Assembly: GCA_027622795.1 (NCBI GenBank)
Contig: JAQBZA010000008.1
Location: 1-21,375, forward strand
DNA from: Planctomycetota bacterium
Lineage (GTDB): Bacteria; Planctomycetota; Planctomycetia; Pirellulales; UBA1268
DNA: 21,375 nt
Reading direction: 5' to 3'
The translations under genes and the position numbers were made by a program. This document shows, one piece after another, positions 8,164 through 15,320 of the stretch (its first letter is position 1; each line of letters starts with the position of its first letter). The notes under the pieces were generated by a model. It had not been told where the DNA came from. It did no database searches and saw only the letters and a program-made list of their open reading frames with translations.

Positions 8164-9174
8164 ATGCCCGAACGAAGCCGAATGGCGACGAGTGACAAAG
8201 GGTGGTTGTCCCTCTCCGCGCGTGCTCACAACGGCTTTACCCTCGTCGAATTGCTCGTGGTCATCGCCATCATCGGCGTCTTGATTGGAATGCTCCTTCC
8301 CGCGGTTCAGGCGGCACGTGAGGCCGCCCGCCGGATGGCTTGTCAAAACAACCTTCGGCAGGTCGGCATCGGGTTTCACAACTACAACGTGTCGAAAGGC
8401 TTCTTCCCGACAAACGTCTCCGGAAACGGGGCGCGGCATTATTGGGTTGCCCAAATTCTTCCCTATCTCGAAGAGAATCCATTGGCAGCCATGTACGACT
8501 ACACCGTCGCCTGCAACGACATCAAGAACCGGGAAGCGGTTCAATACCCGCTGGCATTCATGAGTTGCCCCAGCACTGCCGGTGGACCTCTGCCCGACCC
8601 GAAGTTCAAGGCCACGGGCAGCCCGCAGTGGGGTTCGATCGCCGCCGATTACTCCGGATGCTCGGGGCCGTCTCCGCGCCAGTGGGACATCGCGCCGCAG
8701 CAGGTCAGTTACCCGAAGCCTGCCAACATCAACGGCTTCTTCAAAGGCACGATCCAGCCATCAGGGAAAGGCCTTCAAGTTCGCCACATCGTGGATGGAA
8801 CATCCAAGAGCGTTGCCGTCGTTGAGCGTGCAGGACGGCCACAGGTGTGGTATTTCAAACAGATGATTCCCGATTCGGGGACGGCCACAAGCAGCAAGTA
8901 TGTCACCCTCTGCGGGTGGGCAAACACAAACCAAGGCGATGTGCGTGGGTATCGGCTCGACACCACACAGGCCGACCCGGCAAGACAATACCCTGATCCA
9001 GGGCCGACCATGATCAACGGCAGCAATGGCCGCGGCATCTACGCCTTCCACCCCGCCGGAGCCACACTTCTGTTTGTGGATGGATCCTGCCGATTTTGGA
9101 ACGATGAAGTTTCCGTGGACGTGATCGCCGCTGCACTCACCATCGCCGGTGGGGAGATGGTGCAACTGCCATAG
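8164..9174 (+). CDS. DUF1559 family protein with type IV pilin-like N-terminus
   Basis: A 336-residue member of the large planctomycete DUF1559 (SBP_bac_10-like) paralogous family. After a 24-residue positively charged leader comes the prepilin peptidase site NG|FTLVE (cleavage after Gly24, Glu29 being position 5 of the mature protein). The hydrophobic helix [19 protein letters not shown] and then [20 protein letters not shown] follow, the typical DUF1559 junction. The C-terminus shows the family's [20 protein letters not shown] pattern and ends GGEMVQLP. Such proteins are thought to be exported, pseudopilin-like surface or periplasmic proteins of unsettled role. GAGGAG at 8150-8155 sits eight bases before ATG 8164, which decides the start over an upstream TTG at 8113. 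The cytochrome peroxidase gene starts 22 bases after its stop, suggesting co-transcription. Confidence 0.95.
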   Translation: MPERSRMATSDKGWLSLSARAHNGFTLVELLVVIAIIGVLIGMLLPAVQAAREAARRMACQNNLRQVGIGFHNYNVSKGFFPTNVSGNGARHYWVAQILPYLEENPLAAMYDYTVACNDIKNREAVQYPLAFMSCPSTAGGPLPDPKFKATGSPQWGSIAADYSGCSGPSPRQWDIAPQQVSYPKPANINGFFKGTIQPSGKGLQVRHIVDGTSKSVAVVERAGRPQVWYFKQMIPDSGTATSSKYVTLCGWANTNQGDVRGYRLDTTQADPARQYPDPGPTMINGSNGRGIYAFHPAGATLLFVDGSCRFWNDEVSVDVIAAALTIAGGEMVQLP

Positions 9175-9196
9175 CCGTGGGCATACCGAGTGGCTT

Positions 9197-10387
9197 ATGC
9201 AGAACCATCAAAACGGTTTTCAAAACGGTTTTTTCATTCTCTTTGTCGTGATCGCGTGTGCGGTGACTGGGCGGGCCCACGGTGACGCGGCCGCAACCCG
9301 CGGTACCAGGGCACCGCGGAGTGACGTTGCCCGCGCCGAGTGGGTTGCCATGCTGCGCGAAGCCTACTCCCGTCCGTCTGCGGAGTGGCCGCCACCGCAC
9401 TGCGACCCGGCCGTCACCTGGCGGGAGTTCGGCCTCCTCTCAGCAGTGAAACACCCCGCTGACAATCCGCATTCCCCGGCAAAAGAGCAACTCGGCAAAG
9501 CGCTGTTTTTCGAGCCACGTCTTTCGGCAAGCGGCGAGATGGCGTGCGCCTCGTGCCATGATCCCGACCTCGCCTGGGCCGACGGCCGCACCGTGAGCTT
9601 CGGCCATCTCCGCAAACCGCTGGCCCGCAACGCGCCGACGATCCGCAACGTCGCCTTTCAGGAGTCGCTCTTTTGGGACGGCCGGGCTCTCTCGATCGAG
9701 GATCAGGTCGAAGCGGTGCTTCTCAATCCCGCCGAGATGCACGTCACTCGGGAGCATGTCGTGAGCGTGCTGTCGCAGAGCGCTACCTATCGGGAACTGT
9801 TTGCCTGGGCCTTCGGCGATCGGAAAATCACGTTCGACCGCACCGCCCAAGCGCTGGCTTGTTTCCAGCGGACGGTCGTGGGCGGCCATTCCCGCTTTGA
9901 CCGGTTCCTGGCGGGTGACCGCGAGGTGCTCAACGACCAGGAACTCATCGGCCTTGATCTCTTTCGCCGCGAGGCCCGCTGCATGAACTGCCACCATGGC
10001 CCGCTCCTTGCCGACGGCCAGTTTCATGATCTGGGCCTCAGCTACTACGGCCGCAGTCTCGAGGATCTCGGTCGCTTCGAGGTCACCCATGAGGCGGCCG
10101 ATGTGGGCCGCTTCCGCACGCCAAGCCTGCGGGACGTCACCCGCACGCGGCCGCTTATGCACAACGGCCTCTTCGAACTCTCCGGCGTGCTGGCGATGTA
10201 CAACGTCGGGATGGTCGCCATCAAGCGGCAGGCCCATCAACACGATGACCCGCTCTTTCCGGTGAAGTCGCCGCTGCTCAAACCGCTGGGGCTCAATCGG
10301 CAGGATCTGGCCGATCTGGAGGCGTTTCTGGGAACGCTCGAGGAGCCGCGGCGTCGCGTGCGGCCGCCGCCTGCCGCGCCGAAATGA
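9197..10387 (+). CDS. Di-heme cytochrome c peroxidase (CcpA/MauG family)
   Basis: A 396-residue exported di-heme protein that probably reduces hydrogen peroxide with electrons from a small cytochrome, or carries out MauG-like oxidation. A signal peptide covers about residues 1-32 (FFILFVVIACAVTG core). The two c-type heme sites are CASCH (117-121) and CMNCH (262-266). Family blocks include GKALFFEPRLSASGEMAC, RNAPTIRNVAFQESLFWDGR and FRTPSLRDVTRTRPLMHNG. I chose ATG 9197 because it places the signal peptide correctly; an in-frame upstream ATG at 9149 lies inside the DUF1559 gene. No strong ribosome-binding site is seen, which fits coupling to the upstream gene. The last 95 bases are antisense to the 3' end of the kinase gene. 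Substrate and electron donor are not deducible. Confidence 0.93.
   Translation: MQNHQNGFQNGFFILFVVIACAVTGRAHGDAAATRGTRAPRSDVARAEWVAMLREAYSRPSAEWPPPHCDPAVTWREFGLLSAVKHPADNPHSPAKEQLGKALFFEPRLSASGEMACASCHDPDLAWADGRTVSFGHLRKPLARNAPTIRNVAFQESLFWDGRALSIEDQVEAVLLNPAEMHVTREHVVSVLSQSATYRELFAWAFGDRKITFDRTAQALACFQRTVVGGHSRFDRFLAGDREVLNDQELIGLDLFRREARCMNCHHGPLLADGQFHDLGLSYYGRSLEDLGRFEVTHEAADVGRFRTPSLRDVTRTRPLMHNGLFELSGVLAMYNVGMVAIKRQAHQHDDPLFPVKSPLLKPLGLNRQDLADLEAFLGTLEEPRRRVRPPPAAPK
9210..9232 (+). repeat. Tandem 11-base direct repeat in the peroxidase signal peptide
   Basis: AAAACGGTTTT occurs at 9210-9220 and 9222-9232, separated by one C, and encodes QNGF twice. It is AT-rich compared with its surroundings and is in frame (12-base period). 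It is probably a small slippage duplication; each unit is close to a palindrome. Confidence 0.7.
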
Positions 10388-13300
10388 TTGCGGCATTTGC
10401 GAGCCCCCAGATTCGGACGCCGCCGTGTGCAGCGGTCACCAGCCGTGTGCCGGTCGGATCGAGGGCGATGGCCCGCGGCGTCTCGCGACTCCCGGGCAGG
10501 CTGATGAGTTCGCGGCCCGAAGACGCGTGCCAGATTCGTACGGTGCCGTCAGGGGAGGCCGTTATGATCCGCCGACCGTCGGGTGTATGAAGCACTTTTT
10601 CGACGGCACCGTTGTGCGCCCGCAGGACGTGCATCTCACGGCCCGTCGCCGTCTCCCAGATTCGCGCCGTGCCATCATCTGACGCGGTGACGACCCGCTC
10701 GCCATCTGGCATGAAGGCAATGTCAAGAATGCTGCGGACATGGCCTACCAGCCGCGAAACTCGACCGCCTTTCTGGCAATCGTCGACATAGACTGTGCCC
10801 ATGGCCGTGCCCCGGGCGACGAGGCCGCCCGGGCCGGCCGCCAGCGCCGTGACCAGGCCGATCGGAGGTAGTTGATTGACGGTTTGGCCATCGGCAGCAT
10901 CCCACGCTTCTGCCTTGCCAGCCACCACGCGGCTCCCATCGACGGCAAAGACTGCTGCAACGAAGCTGTCGCCATCAGCGCAAAATCGCGCGTGCAAGGG
11001 TATCGTCTCGTTGAGAAGCCGATCGCCGGCCCTCCAGTTCCAGAGCATGATGTTGGCGGCGCGGCCGCCCGAGCGGGTCAAGATCCGTGTGCCATCCGCG
11101 TTGAAGGCAACCGTGCTGGCCCCGCCCGCGTGGTCCCCGAGCCGGGCCAGGCAGCGGCCGCCGCCGGCAGCGTCCCACACGCAAACCTCACCTACCTTGT
11201 CATCCCAGCCACACGCTGCCGCCACATGGCAGCCGTCGGCCGAGTAGGCAATCGCGTTGACACGGCCACCACGGGCATCGAGCACGGCGCCTCGCTCCAT
11301 CGTCTGCGGATTCCAGAGTTCCACGCGGCCCGTTCCCTGTGGGGCCAGAGCAATCTGCCTGCCATCGGGTCGAAAACAGACCGCCGTGGCGTCAGCCACA
11401 CTCGGAAACTCGGCCTGCGGCCGGCCATCAGTGGCATCCCAGATTCGAACCGTTCCATCGCGACTGCCGGAAGCGATCGTGAGGCCGTCGGGGTGAAAGG
11501 CGAGTGAGGTCACCGCCGCCGCATGGCCGAAGCGGGTGCCGAGGAGCATCCCCTTCCGCGAATCCCACAGAGACACGTCACCATTCTGAGTACCACCAGC
11601 GATTCGACCACCGTCGGGACTGAAGCTGATGGCCGTCACGATGCCGTCAACTTCTGTCAGATGAGCCACGACCGTGCCATCGGCAACGCTCCAGATCGTG
11701 ATGACATTTTCCCGTGACGACGTGGCCAGCCAGGCTCCGTCGGGGCTGAACTCCACGGGCGTATCGACAAATCCCATCCCGATCTGCAGCGTGATGCTCG
11801 GCAGCCGCCTACCGTCGTGAGTCTCCCATAGCATCACATCGCACAGCACAGCCCCACCCTGAGAGTCGGTTCGCTGCGTGTCGACGTCTTTGCACACCAG
11901 CAGGGCCAATCGCCGGCCATCCGGGCTGAATCGAAAGGCTTCAGTGCTTCCTTCGTCGTACGAGGCGATTGCCCGCCCGTCGTCCGCATCCCAGAGCGTT
12001 GCGACACCACTGGGCTCGCGGGTGAAAAGTCGGCTGCCGTCGGGCGAAAAAGCGGCGGCCTGGAGGCGCCCACGGCCCGTTTTCACAACCGTGACGGAGC
12101 CACCGGTCACTCCGTCAATCACCTCGATGCCAGCCAGCTTCTGCACTGCCACACGGCGGCCATCACTACTGACCGCGACTGTCGAATCGGCCTTGTCAGA
12201 AGATCGTGATTCACTATCAAGGCCTGTCTGCCATCGGCAGACCCACGGGTCGCCACATCCCGTGAGTGGCTGATACGCAGAATCACTGCCTACAGAAAAG
12301 AGGTGTGTGGCCCGTCGGATTGAATCCTCAGCAAATCCTCTGACCGCCACAAACGGCGCCGGTAGAGGTTTCTCCTGCAGCGGTGCCACAACAAACGAAC
12401 GGGCCAGCAGCACGCTGCCATTCGGGTTGAAGGCAACGTCACGAATACCTCCTTGCCCCAAATCAAGCACCGCGAGTGCCTCGTCGAGCCCCGCAGCGAG
12501 GCAACGCATCTCGAGCGGCAAAGGCTCGCCAACGATGGTCGCATTTTCCTCGTAGGCCTCCTTTGCCACGTGTGCCTCTCCAGTCTGGATCGCCTTCGTC
12601 AACGCGCGGAGATTTGCGACATACAGATGGTCGGTGGCCCTTGCGCTGGCGGCGTCAGCCCGCTCGCGCTGTTCGATCGCAATCAGCCGCTGCTGCTCGG
12701 CGCGCACAGCGAAGAGCGAGATTCCGACCAGAGCCAACACGAGCGAAATGGCAACGCCCGCCGCCGTCGTTGCTGCGAAGCGATGCCGCCGCGCCAGTTT
12801 CGCCATGGTGTCGAAAAGGCCGGGCGGCTGAGCCTGAATCGGTTCACCGCTGAGGAAGCGGCCGAGATCGGCCTCCAATTCGGCAGCCGACGAGTATCGG
12901 CGGCTGCAGTCTTTCTCCAGGCACGTGGACACGATCCTGGCAAGATCTTTGGGAAACCGTCGATGTGCGGCCGTGATTGAGGACGGTTCAGTCTCACGAA
13001 TGATCCGGGCGGCTTCATGGATCGGCCGGTTGGCGATCGCGTAGGGGAGCCGGCCGGCGAGGAGTTCGTAGAGAACAATGCCAAGGGAATAGACGTCGGA
13101 CCGCAAGTCGATCTCGTCAGTATTCCCAGCGAACTGCTCGGGGCTCATGTACTGAAGCGTGCCGACGACGTGGCCGGCATCGGTGTGCATCGTGGTGAGA
13201 GCAAGGTCGCCGTCGGTACTGCGTGCCACACCGAAGTCGATGATTTTTGGTTGGCCGGCGGTGTCAACAAGGATGTTGCCCGGCTTCAAATCCCGGTGGA

Positions 13301-13814
13301 TGATCCCCTTGTGGTGGCCGTGCGCCACGGCCCGACAAACCTCGCGAAAGAGTTCCACTCGCTGCCGGGTATCGAGGCTGCGGTCAGCCGCATAGGCCGT
13401 GATCCCTTGGGCCTGTTCGATGAACTCCATGACGAAGTAGGGAAGGGGGCAGCCCGCCACATCCTGCATGCCTACGGAAAAGATCTTGGCAATGCCGGGA
13501 TGGCTGAGTCGACCAAGAATGTGAGCTTCATGCTCAAATCGACGGGCGGCGGCTGGCGAGAGCATGCCTGGATGGATCAGTTTTACGGCGACGGTTCGAC
13601 AGGGCATCCCCTGCAGTCCCTCGTAGACACGGCCCATCCCGCCGGCGGCAATGAAGCGAATGATGGACACATCGCCGAGTCGTGTGCCGGCGGCGAGCGG
13701 ATCGACGCTCGCTTCAACCGCCGCCTCACCAAAATCGGTGAGGCCCGCAAAGCTAAACGCGAGACTCGAAGTGCAATCCCCGTCGCGCCTGGCACCTGGG
13801 GGTGGATCATTCAT
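10293..13814 (-). CDS. Membrane-anchored Ser/Thr protein kinase with C-terminal WD40 repeats
   Basis: A 1173-residue Hanks-type kinase. The N-terminal 45 residues are a low-homology extension. The kinase domain spans about 50-320: glycine loop AAGGMGRVYEG (56-66), Lys78 in VAVKLI, catalytic loop HRDLKPGN (173-180), DFG (193-195), MSPEQ (223-227) and SDVYSLGIVLYELL. One membrane helix lies at about 348-370 (ATTAAGVAISLVLALVGISL), followed by a charged coiled stretch. The rest is beta-propeller: I count about 14 blade-like units of the type AFSPDGxRxA, enough for two seven-bladed propellers. All catalytic residues are present, so it should be active. The start at 13814 has AAGGGA eight bases ahead; the frame is open further upstream, but that is antisense to xylA. 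The last 31 codons are antisense to the peroxidase gene. The ligand is unknown. Confidence 0.96.
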   Translation of the reverse strand: MNDPPPGARRDGDCTSSLAFSFAGLTDFGEAAVEASVDPLAAGTRLGDVSIIRFIAAGGMGRVYEGLQGMPCRTVAVKLIHPGMLSPAAARRFEHEAHILGRLSHPGIAKIFSVGMQDVAGCPLPYFVMEFIEQAQGITAYAADRSLDTRQRVELFREVCRAVAHGHHKGIIHRDLKPGNILVDTAGQPKIIDFGVARSTDGDLALTTMHTDAGHVVGTLQYMSPEQFAGNTDEIDLRSDVYSLGIVLYELLAGRLPYAIANRPIHEAARIIRETEPSSITAAHRRFPKDLARIVSTCLEKDCSRRYSSAAELEADLGRFLSGEPIQAQPPGLFDTMAKLARRHRFAATTAAGVAISLVLALVGISLFAVRAEQQRLIAIEQRERADAASARATDHLYVANLRALTKAIQTGEAHVAKEAYEENATIVGEPLPLEMRCLAAGLDEALAVLDLGQGGIRDVAFNPNGSVLLARSFVVAPLQEKPLPAPFVAVRGFAEDSIRRATHLFSVGSDSAYQPLTGCGDPWVCRWQTGLDSESRSSDKADSTVAVSSDGRRVAVQKLAGIEVIDGVTGGSVTVVKTGRGRLQAAAFSPDGSRLFTREPSGVATLWDADDGRAIASYDEGSTEAFRFSPDGRRLALLVCKDVDTQRTDSQGGAVLCDVMLWETHDGRRLPSITLQIGMGFVDTPVEFSPDGAWLATSSRENVITIWSVADGTVVAHLTEVDGIVTAISFSPDGGRIAGGTQNGDVSLWDSRKGMLLGTRFGHAAAVTSLAFHPDGLTIASGSRDGTVRIWDATDGRPQAEFPSVADATAVCFRPDGRQIALAPQGTGRVELWNPQTMERGAVLDARGGRVNAIAYSADGCHVAAACGWDDKVGEVCVWDAAGGGRCLARLGDHAGGASTVAFNADGTRILTRSGGRAANIMLWNWRAGDRLLNETIPLHARFCADGDSFVAAVFAVDGSRVVAGKAEAWDAADGQTVNQLPPIGLVTALAAGPGGLVARGTAMGTVYVDDCQKGGRVSRLVGHVRSILDIAFMPDGERVVTASDDGTARIWETATGREMHVLRAHNGAVEKVLHTPDGRRIITASPDGTVRIWHASSGRELISLPGSRETPRAIALDPTGTRLVTAAHGGVRIWGLANAAIISARQAAAARDAAAPRAFPETPPDRPDPAD

Positions 13815-13897
13815 GTCGCTGTTCCCTTTTCGTACCTTATCCGAAACGCTCGTCCCCAGCCCGCAAGACCATGGCAGGCACGGAAAAACAGTTGCTT

Positions 13898-13928
13898 CCG
13901 CGACAAATCGCGGCCGCTGCGGTATACC
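13898..13928 (+). promoter_or_regulatory. Candidate xylA promoter overlapping a palindromic operator
   Basis: GCGACA (13900-13905) and TATACC (13923-13928) are separated by exactly 17 bases and each match the sigma70 consensus at four of six positions. The -35-like box lies within a perfect inverted repeat CCGCGA-CAAA-TCGCGG (13898-13913), and TCGCGG recurs at 13931-13936. The geometry fits a repressor-controlled promoter reading towards xylA. Planctomycete promoter consensus is not well known to me, so this remains a candidate. Confidence 0.4.
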
Positions 13929-13944
13929 TGTCGCGGAACGGCGT

Positions 13945-13968
13945 CCACGGGGCAGCCGTGGCTTTTTT
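13945..13968 (+). terminator. Intrinsic-terminator-like hairpin in the xylA leader
   Basis: CCACGG (13945-13950), loop GGCAG, CCGTGG (13956-13961), then C and six T residues (13963-13968). It has the stem plus T-tract shape of a rho-independent terminator on the plus strand. It lies 26 bases before the xylA start and just downstream of the candidate promoter. An alternative pairing, ACGGC (13938-13942) with GCCGT (13955-13959), would exclude the terminator stem. It may be an attenuator; it could also stop stray antisense transcription, since the nearest upstream plus-strand gene ends 3.5 kb away. The remaining bases between the kinase and xylA genes (13815-13994) show only the two ribosome-binding sites. 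Confidence 0.5.
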
Positions 13969-13994
13969 GACTTCGTGACATCAGGAGCAGTTCG

Positions 13995-15308
13995 ATGACC
14001 GATTTTTTTCAGGGAATTGGCAAAATTCGGTACGAAGGTCCTCAGTCGACGAACATGCTCGCCTTCCGACACTACGATGCCGACGCCCTCGTGGAAGGCA
14101 AGGCGATGCGGGATCACTTTCGCTTCGCTGTTTCCTATTGGCACTCCTTTCGAGGAACTGGCAGCGACCCATTTGGGCCGGGCACGATGATCCGGCCATG
14201 GGAGACCGAGAGCGACCCGCTCAGGATGGCACTCAAGCGGGTCGATGTCGCCTTTGAGTTTCTCGAGAAACTTGGCTGCGACTTCTACTGCTTCCATGAT
14301 CGCGATGTTGCCCCCGAAGGCGCGACGCTCGCGGAGAGCAATCACCTTCTTGATGTTGTCGCTGATCGACTCGAGGAGCACCAGAAATCGAGCGGCAAGA
14401 AACTCCTCTGGGGTACGGCCAACCTGTTCAGCCATTCCCGCTACGTCCACGGGGCGGCAACCAGCCCCAATGTCGAGTCGTTCGCCTTCGCCGCTGCTCA
14501 GGTGAAGAAAGCGCTTGAAGTGACGCACCGCCTCGGTGGCGCCGGCTATGTCTTCTGGGGTGGCCGCGAGGGCTACCAGTGCCTGTGGAACACCGATATG
14601 AAGCGGGAGGTTGACCACCTCGCGGCCTTCATGCACATGGCCGTCGACTACGCGAAGGAGATCGGCTTCACCGGCCAGTTCTACTTCGAGCCGAAGCCGC
14701 GGGAGCCGATGAAGCATCAATACGACTTCGACTCGGCGACGTGCATCAACTTTCTCCGCACCTACGGTCTGGAAAAGCACGTGAAGATGAACATCGAGAC
14801 CAACCACGCCACGCTCGCTGGCCACGAGATGCAGCACGAACTCGAGTATTCCGGCATGCAGGGCTTCCTCGGCTCAATCGACGCCAACACTGGCGACACG
14901 CTCGTCGGCTGGGATACCGATCAGTTTCCGACAAACATCTACCTCACGACGCAGATCATGTATTCGATCCTCAAGTACGGCGGCCTCGCCCCCGGCGGCG
15001 TCAACTTCGACGCCAAGGTTCGCCGCGAGAGCTTCGAACCGGTCGACCTCTTCCACGCCCACATCGGTGGCATGGACGCCTTCGCTCATGGCCTCAAGAT
15101 CGCGGCAGCCATGCGGGCCGACGGCCGGCTTCAGAAACTCCTTGATGAACGGTATGCCTCGTGGTCTGGTCCGCTCGGCAAGCGGATCGAGTCGGGATCT
15201 GAGTCCTTCACGTCTCTCGAGAAGGAAATGCTCGCCAGGGGTGAATCCACCCCGTGCTCGAGCGGCCGCCAGGAACTCTTCGAAAACGTGTTCAACACAT
15301 ACCTGTAG
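13995..15308 (+). CDS. xylA: Xylose isomerase (class II)
   Basis: Interconverts D-xylose and D-xylulose (and D-glucose/D-fructose more slowly) with divalent metal ions. At 437 residues it has the class II length. Expected catalytic and metal residues are all visible at family positions: His101 and Asp104 (CFHDRD), Trp49, Glu232 and Lys234 (FEPKP), Glu268 and His271 (NIETNHA), Asp296 (SIDANTG), Asp307 and Asp309 (GWDTD), Asp339 (NFDAK). AGGAG at 13983-13987 is seven bases before the ATG. It stands alone: no xylulokinase or xylose transporter is adjacent, and its neighbours are the divergent kinase and convergent glnD (12-base gap). The leader holds promoter-like, palindromic and terminator-like signals described separately. 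Confidence 0.98.
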   Translation: MTDFFQGIGKIRYEGPQSTNMLAFRHYDADALVEGKAMRDHFRFAVSYWHSFRGTGSDPFGPGTMIRPWETESDPLRMALKRVDVAFEFLEKLGCDFYCFHDRDVAPEGATLAESNHLLDVVADRLEEHQKSSGKKLLWGTANLFSHSRYVHGAATSPNVESFAFAAAQVKKALEVTHRLGGAGYVFWGGREGYQCLWNTDMKREVDHLAAFMHMAVDYAKEIGFTGQFYFEPKPREPMKHQYDFDSATCINFLRTYGLEKHVKMNIETNHATLAGHEMQHELEYSGMQGFLGSIDANTGDTLVGWDTDQFPTNIYLTTQIMYSILKYGGLAPGGVNFDAKVRRESFEPVDLFHAHIGGMDAFAHGLKIAAAMRADGRLQKLLDERYASWSGPLGKRIESGSESFTSLEKEMLARGESTPCSSGRQELFENVFNTYL

Positions 15309-15320
15309 GCGGTGCCAGCG

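Noticed and set aside
13017..13970. 317-codon plus-strand open frame inside the kinase region
   Set aside because: It is antisense to the conserved kinase catalytic domain and has no independent motif or ribosome-binding site.
13815..14837. Upstream extension of the kinase reading frame
   Set aside because: This part is antisense to xylA and shows no family similarity; ATG 13814 has a good ribosome-binding site.
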